From Nitrospirota bacterium (GTDB taxonomy: Bacteria; Nitrospirota; Nitrospiria; Nitrospirales; Nitrospiraceae): a stretch of 64,000 bases of DNA. Shown one piece after another: positions 60,715 to 64,000 of the stretch. Within the stretch, counting starts at the first letter, position 1, and each line of letters starts with the position of its first letter. The notes beneath the pieces are model-generated. The model saw only the letters and a program-made list of their open reading frames with translations. It did no database searches and was not told where the DNA came from. The stretch spans positions 74,430 through 138,429 of the forward strand of contig JBFLWP010000009.1 of the NCBI GenBank assembly GCA_040757595.1, in the 5' to 3' direction. The position numbers and the translations under genes are program-made.

Positions 60715-60744
60715 ATCATATAGCCTCCTGACGGGAGAAAGCAA
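60715..60744 (-). promoter_or_regulatory. Promoter of the hybrid histidine kinase gene
   Basis: On the minus strand TTGCTT (60744-60739) and TATGAT (60720-60715) are spaced by 18 bases. The predicted start near 60708 leaves a leader of about 62 bases before ATG 60645. Confidence 0.45.
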
Positions 60745-60813
60745 CGTTGCTCTACGATGATTTTCGCAGGGAGGGGGGCAACGGGACGGGGATGAACGGC
60801 TGCGGAGGCCTTT

Positions 60814-61428
60814 TTATGCGAACGCCAGCGGGAGATCGAGCTGGAGAGCCAGCCCCGAGCCCTTCCCCGTCGCCCGAAGGCGCCTGGCTTGCGCGGGGCG
60901 TACTTCCGCAAGCGTTCCGAGGCACGCGCCGCAGCGGTGGCGGCTCGGCCGGATCGTCCGCCGCTGCCGCCGATAGACCTGTCCGCAGGCGAGGCAGCGC
61001 CAGGCGTAAGCGGCCAGCTTGGCCACCGCCTCGTCCAACGAGTGACGGACCGTGATGCCGAGCCCGTCGCGGTTCATCTCGGCCATCTTGCGGAGGAAGT
61101 CCGGGCCGTGGTTCGGCCGCCGCTTCAACACGTCGAACTGCCACTGGTGGATCATCTCGTGCGCCAGCGTGCCGAGCAGCTCGGCCTCCGGCTGGTCGTG
61201 CAGGAGCGGCACCGACAGGCGGATGCAGCGCCGGCCGGCCGGATCGGGGCAGCGCGGCCCGCTGCGGCTGGAGAACATCCCGGCCGAGGCGGTCAGCCGG
61301 TCGCTCCATCCGATCTCGATCGGGGGAAGGACGTTGCGGAAGTAGCGGGCGTTCAAGTCCGCCCAGAAGGCGCGCAGCCGATCGGCGGGGCAGGCCCGAA
61401 CGAGGTCCGGCGGGCCGGGGGGCGTCAT
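60814..61428 (-). CDS. SprT-like zinc metallopeptidase
   Basis: The 204-residue protein has the zinc-binding HExxH in TLAHEMIHQWQ, with a further ligand in NHGPDF. A C-terminal zinc ribbon is formed by CLACGQ and CGACLG. The SprT/Spartan family includes DNA-protein crosslink proteases, but the bacterial role is unclear. The ATG overlaps the upstream stop by four bases (ATGA), so it is coupled to the preceding gene. The upstream continuation of the frame is antisense-like and rejected. Confidence 0.8.
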   Translation of the reverse strand: MTPPGPPDLVRACPADRLRAFWADLNARYFRNVLPPIEIGWSDRLTASAGMFSSRSGPRCPDPAGRRCIRLSVPLLHDQPEAELLGTLAHEMIHQWQFDVLKRRPNHGPDFLRKMAEMNRDGLGITVRHSLDEAVAKLAAYAWRCLACGQVYRRQRRTIRPSRHRCGACLGTLAEVRPAQARRLRATGKGSGLALQLDLPLAFA

Positions 61429-62420
61429 CGCCTCGCCAAGGCTTCGACCACTGCGGCGGCCAGCAACGGAATCATGATCTCGTGGTGGCCGGTGAGGGAG
61501 TAGCCGCGCCCCCCCTTCTGGGTGGGGCGCCGGACCACGTTCGTCATCGGGCGGTAGTGGGTCAGGAAGTCCATGTTGACGGTCGTGATGTCGGTCAGCG
61601 GGTGCCCGAGGTTCCGGCCCAGCGTGACGGTCTTGAGGAAGACCTCCGGCAGGATCACCGCCGACCCCCAATTGAGGTACACGCCGCCCTCCATCCCCGC
61701 CACGACCGCAGCCAGCTTGCGGAAGTCCAGGAGCGAGCAGGCCCCGATCGCAGCCCCGTCCGCCGAGGGGTGCATGTGGATGATGTCGGTGCCCAGGGCC
61801 ACGTGGACGGTCACGGGAAGGTTCAGCCGCGCGCCGGTGGCCAGGATGCTGGTCCGCCGGTTCGGGAACTGCCGCTTGTGCTGGTTGATGTAGTAGCCGA
61901 CCGCCTCCCCGAGCCCCAGCCCCTCCTTGCTGCCCCGCACGATCGCCTCGTTCAGCATCCGCCCGGTCTCCTCCGCCATCCCGAAACGGCCGGAGTCGAT
62001 TTCCGCGTCCACCTCCTCCGAGGTGTGGCCCATGAGCGCCAGCTCGAAGTCGTGGATGATCACGGCCCCGTTCATCGCGACCGCGGTCACGATGCCGCGC
62101 TCCATCAGGTCCACCAGGATCGGATTGAGGCCGACCTTCGTGACGTGCGCGCCCAGGCCGACGATGACCGGCCGGCCGCGGCGGCGCGCCCGCACGATCG
62201 CCTGCACGACGGCGCGCAGGGTCTTGACGGCCAGGATGTCGGGGAGCGTCCGGAGGAACCAGTCGAGCGAGCCGCCGCGCCGCCAGGGCACGGAGAAGTC
62301 GGACAGCTTGACCTTGCTGTGCCGGCGCGCCAGCGGATAGGTCTTCAGCCGGGAGACGTCGATCGGGCGGACGGGGCCGGACGGTCGGGCCCGGCGCGGG
62401 GCGCGGCGGGGGTTACGCAA
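61425..62420 (-). CDS. Conserved protein of unknown function, possible nucleotide-binding fold
   Basis: The 331-residue protein starts with a basic segment. It then contains VIVGLGAHVTKVGLNPILVD, GIVTAVAMNGAVIIHDFELA, VDAEIDSGRFGMAEETGRML and GGVYLNWGSAVILPEVFLKT. The end is GGRGYSLTGHHEIMIPLLAA. I do not recognise a definite family; a distant resemblance to deoxyhypusine-synthase-like proteins crossed my mind but is unproven. It overlaps gmhA by eight bases and sprT by four, so the three genes form one operon. Confidence 0.6.
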   Translation of the reverse strand: MRNPRRAPRRARPSGPVRPIDVSRLKTYPLARRHSKVKLSDFSVPWRRGGSLDWFLRTLPDILAVKTLRAVVQAIVRARRRGRPVIVGLGAHVTKVGLNPILVDLMERGIVTAVAMNGAVIIHDFELALMGHTSEEVDAEIDSGRFGMAEETGRMLNEAIVRGSKEGLGLGEAVGYYINQHKRQFPNRRTSILATGARLNLPVTVHVALGTDIIHMHPSADGAAIGACSLLDFRKLAAVVAGMEGGVYLNWGSAVILPEVFLKTVTLGRNLGHPLTDITTVNMDFLTHYRPMTNVVRRPTQKGGRGYSLTGHHEIMIPLLAAAVVEALARR

Positions 62421-62982
62421 AGAGCCCTTCCTCGATCAGCTCGCAGAGTACGTGGCCGAGCGTGAGGTGACATTCCTGGATGCGGGCGGTCACGGTGGAA
62501 GGCACGACGAACGGATGCTCCACCATCCCGGCCAGCTTGCCGCCGGCGCCGCCGGTCCAGCCCGCCGTCACGAGCCCGCGCTCGCGCGCGGCCTCCACGC
62601 CCTTGAGCACGTTCGGGGAGTTGCCGCTCGTGCTGATCGCGATCGCGATGTCGCCCTTCTGCCCGTGGGCCCTCACCTGGCGGGCGAAGGTTTCCGTGTA
62701 GTCGTAGTCGTTGGCGATGCAGGTCAGCGCCGCCGGGTCGGCGGTCAGGGCCAGGGCGGGGAGCGGCGCGCGGTCCTTGTGGTAGCGGCCGACGAACTCC
62801 GCGGCGATGTGGGAGGCGTCGGTGGCGCTCCCGCCGTTCCCGAAGAGGAGCACCTTGCGCCCCTCCCGGAAGGCCTGCGCGATGAGGCGCGCGAGCCGCT
62901 CGATCCGGTCCGCGTGCTCGCGGACGAAGCGCCGCTTGACCTCAGCGCTCTCCTCGAAGGCCTGAATCACCCGCTCGTTCAT
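62413..62982 (-). CDS. gmhA: Sedoheptulose-7-phosphate isomerase GmhA
   Basis: This 189-residue SIS-domain protein has KVLLFGNGGSATDASHIAAE, FVGRYHKDRAPLPALALTAD, IAISTSGNSPNVLKGVEAAR and the metal or substrate-binding HLTLGHVLCELIEE. It makes D-glycero-D-manno-heptose 7-phosphate, the first step towards ADP-heptose; RfaE2 encoded 4 kb away acts later. The ATG lies six bases beyond a perfect -35/-10 promoter. Confidence 0.93.
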   Translation of the reverse strand: MNERVIQAFEESAEVKRRFVREHADRIERLARLIAQAFREGRKVLLFGNGGSATDASHIAAEFVGRYHKDRAPLPALALTADPAALTCIANDYDYTETFARQVRAHGQKGDIAIAISTSGNSPNVLKGVEAARERGLVTAGWTGGAGGKLAGMVEHPFVVPSTVTARIQECHLTLGHVLCELIEEGLFA

Positions 62983-62988
62983 GCGGCG

Positions 62989-63017
62989 ATTCTAGGCGAG
63001 CCCGGACGGTCTGTCAA
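62989..63017 (-). promoter_or_regulatory. gmhA operon promoter, leaderless type
   Basis: On the minus strand a consensus TTGACA (63017-63012), 17-base spacer, TAGAAT (62994-62989), then CGCCGC and ATG. This is the clearest leaderless promoter of the window and matches murJ in the TAGAATCGCCGC segment. Confidence 0.65.
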
Positions 63018-63035
63018 ACCGCGGGATGCAGCCGG

Positions 63036-63572
63036 TTAGCCGGTGGGGAGAAAGGCGTCCGCCGACCAGCCGCGCGTCGGCGGCGAGGATCCGTGCCGGT
63101 CCTTCTTGGCGGCCCGCCTGGTCCGGAGCGCGGCCACGGTCCGCGCGAGCGCGTCCTGGAAGGCCATCTCCTGATCGGGTCGCACCCGATCGGCCACCAG
63201 GCTGAGCGTCAGCGGAGGAGAGTCCGCGTGCCCCGCCTGCCACTCGCCGAGCCGGTCCTCCAGCCGGAGAAGCAGGGCGTCGGCCGCCAGCTCGGAGGTC
63301 TCCAGCAGCAGGACGGCGAACACGTCCGGCTCGATGCGCGCCACCACGTCGGAGGTCCGGAACGTGCACCGGAGGAGCCGGGCCGTCTCCCGGAGGCTGG
63401 CTTCGTGAACCGGCTCCCACCCGCCGTCCGCCGGCAGGCCGTCCACCCCGACGACGAACAGGATCGCCTCCCGCTTCACCCGGCGCAGGAGCTTGAGATA
63501 GTGCTCGGCGAAAAATACCAGCCCGAACCGGCTCCACGCGCCGGTCAGGGGGTCCAGGACGCCCTCGGTCAT
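63036..63572 (-). CDS. Degenerate GGDEF-domain protein
   Basis: The 178-residue protein starts MTEGVLDPLTGAWSRFGLVF, the usual LDPLTG..NR start of GGDEF domains. It continues with RETARLLRCTFRTSDVVARI, and the place of the GGDEF motif reads EPDVF. Loss of the glycines and the glutamate suggests no diguanylate cyclase activity; it may bind nucleotide or partners. ATG 63572 has GGAGGGAG upstream at good spacing. It is divergent from the partial gene at the right edge. Confidence 0.65.
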   Translation of the reverse strand: MTEGVLDPLTGAWSRFGLVFFAEHYLKLLRRVKREAILFVVGVDGLPADGGWEPVHEASLRETARLLRCTFRTSDVVARIEPDVFAVLLLETSELAADALLLRLEDRLGEWQAGHADSPPLTLSLVADRVRPDQEMAFQDALARTVAALRTRRAAKKDRHGSSPPTRGWSADAFLPTG

Positions 63573-63671
63573 CGTGCGCTCCCTCCGGTGTTCCAATCGG
63601 CTGTTTCGGCGGCTGGCTTGAGCCCGATTGCTAACGAGCGAAGACGCGACGAAACCGCGTCTCCGGTCCGG

Positions 63672-63700
63672 TTGATTGGTGGGGACCCCGGTGCTATAGT
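63672..63700 (+). promoter_or_regulatory. Promoter of the right-edge gene
   Basis: TTGATT (63672-63677), a 17-base spacer, TATAGT (63695-63700), and ATG at 63710. The nine-base gap predicts a nearly leaderless mRNA. Confidence 0.5.
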
Positions 63701-63709
63701 CCGCCCGCG

Positions 63710-64000
63710 ATGGCTGCGGAAGCTCCCGTGAAAGCCCTGCTGCTCGCGATGACCGACGACGCGCCGGCCGCGGTGTACTCCGTCAATCGCCTCAAGCCGG
63801 AGCTGCTCTGCTTCTTCCTCCCCGAATCGGCCAAGCCGCTGGTCGAGACCTCCGTCCAGCCCCACATCGCCCAGATGCCGCGCAAGTGGGACTGGGTCGT
63901 CACGCCGGACTCCGCCCGGTTTCTGACCTGCCACCGGACGCTCGCGCGGGTGCTGCCCGAGCTCCTGCGGACCTGGGAGGTGCAGCCGGGCGAGCTGGTC
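63710..64000 (+). CDS. Start of a possible CARF-domain (TIGR02710-like) protein, cut by the window edge
   Basis: The 97 visible codons read MAAEAPVKALLLAMTDDAPA and AVYSVNRLKPELLCFFLPES. They continue to VVTPDSARFLTCHRTLARVL and LLRTWEVQPGELV, where the window ends. The opening strand, the S-I/V-N ... P-E/D-x-h-C-F-F pattern and the later TPD ... LP.LL..W....GELV layout recall the CARF proteins annotated TIGR02710. In that family a V.Y.GGTK segment follows just after this point. Without the rest the call is tentative. No CRISPR repeat or cas gene is seen in the window. Confidence 0.45.
   Translation, partial: MAAEAPVKALLLAMTDDAPAAVYSVNRLKPELLCFFLPESAKPLVETSVQPHIAQMPRKWDWVVTPDSARFLTCHRTLARVLPELLRTWEVQPGELV

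Overview
This window is a piece of a GC-rich bacterial chromosome from a diderm (Gram-negative) organism. Outer-membrane and periplasmic genes support that: SurA-like chaperones, a barrel-like protein, several lipoproteins, MurJ and the heptose genes gmhA and rfaE2. The origin-type block dnaA-dnaN-gyrB-gyrA, the adjacent ssrA and smpB, a DsrEFH-like trio, hopanoid side-chain genes and many toxin-antitoxin pairs remind me of Nitrospirota (Nitrospira-like). That placement is inference; no rRNA or tRNA is present to test it.

Layout. 0-1.4 kb: an integron-like gene-cassette remnant with two attC-like sites and a cassette-borne toxin-antitoxin pair. 1.5-8.4 kb: a VapBC-like pair, an NAD-dependent epimerase/reductase, a broken four-helix-bundle gene, pterin dehydratase, a class III cyclase, a ParB-like protein, a second VapBC pair and a MauE/DoxX protein. 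8.5-12.2 kb: a Cache-PAS-GAF sensor without an output domain, tmRNA, a lipoprotein and smpB. 12.3-13.6 kb: a BrnTA-like pair, a MITE-like element and a degraded nuclease-like gene. 13.9-22.7 kb: DciA-like gene, a membrane protein, gyrA, gyrB, dnaN, dnaA. 22.7-23.1 kb: probable origin with a perfect DnaA box. 23-25.4 kb: DsrEFH-like proteins and hisS. From 25.7 kb most long genes switch to the + strand: YeiH-like transporter, ThyX-like protein, TPR protein, an ankyrin-caspase lipoprotein, then a hopanoid side-chain cluster (hpnJ to an FAD oxidoreductase, 33.7-40.3 kb). 40.4-45 kb: a VapB45/VapC45-like pair (toxin frameshifted), a methyltransferase and envelope proteins. 45-54 kb: murJ, ogt-like, dtd, asparaginase, mtgA, engB and two SurA/PpiC proteins. 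54-63 kb: mfd, rfaE2, a hybrid histidine kinase, a SprT-like protein, an unknown protein and gmhA. Right edge: a degenerate GGDEF protein and the start of what may be a CARF-domain protein.

Two features recur. First, many intergenic gaps hold imperfect long hairpins built from degenerate short units (for example GTGACGAG-, GGTCAGTGG-, AACGATGAACGC- or GAGGCGCGAGGC-type), with reverse-complement units in the opposite arm. Second, several genes have a sigma70-type -10 box only 6-9 bases before ATG, which predicts leaderless or nearly leaderless mRNAs.

Genes that appear to work together: SmpB with tmRNA in ribosome rescue; DnaA, DnaN, gyrase and DciA in replication; HpnI and HpnJ in building a sugar-derived hopanoid head group; GmhA and RfaE2 in heptose supply; and SurA-like chaperones in outer-membrane protein folding. 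All statements come from reading sequence and translations; no database search was run.
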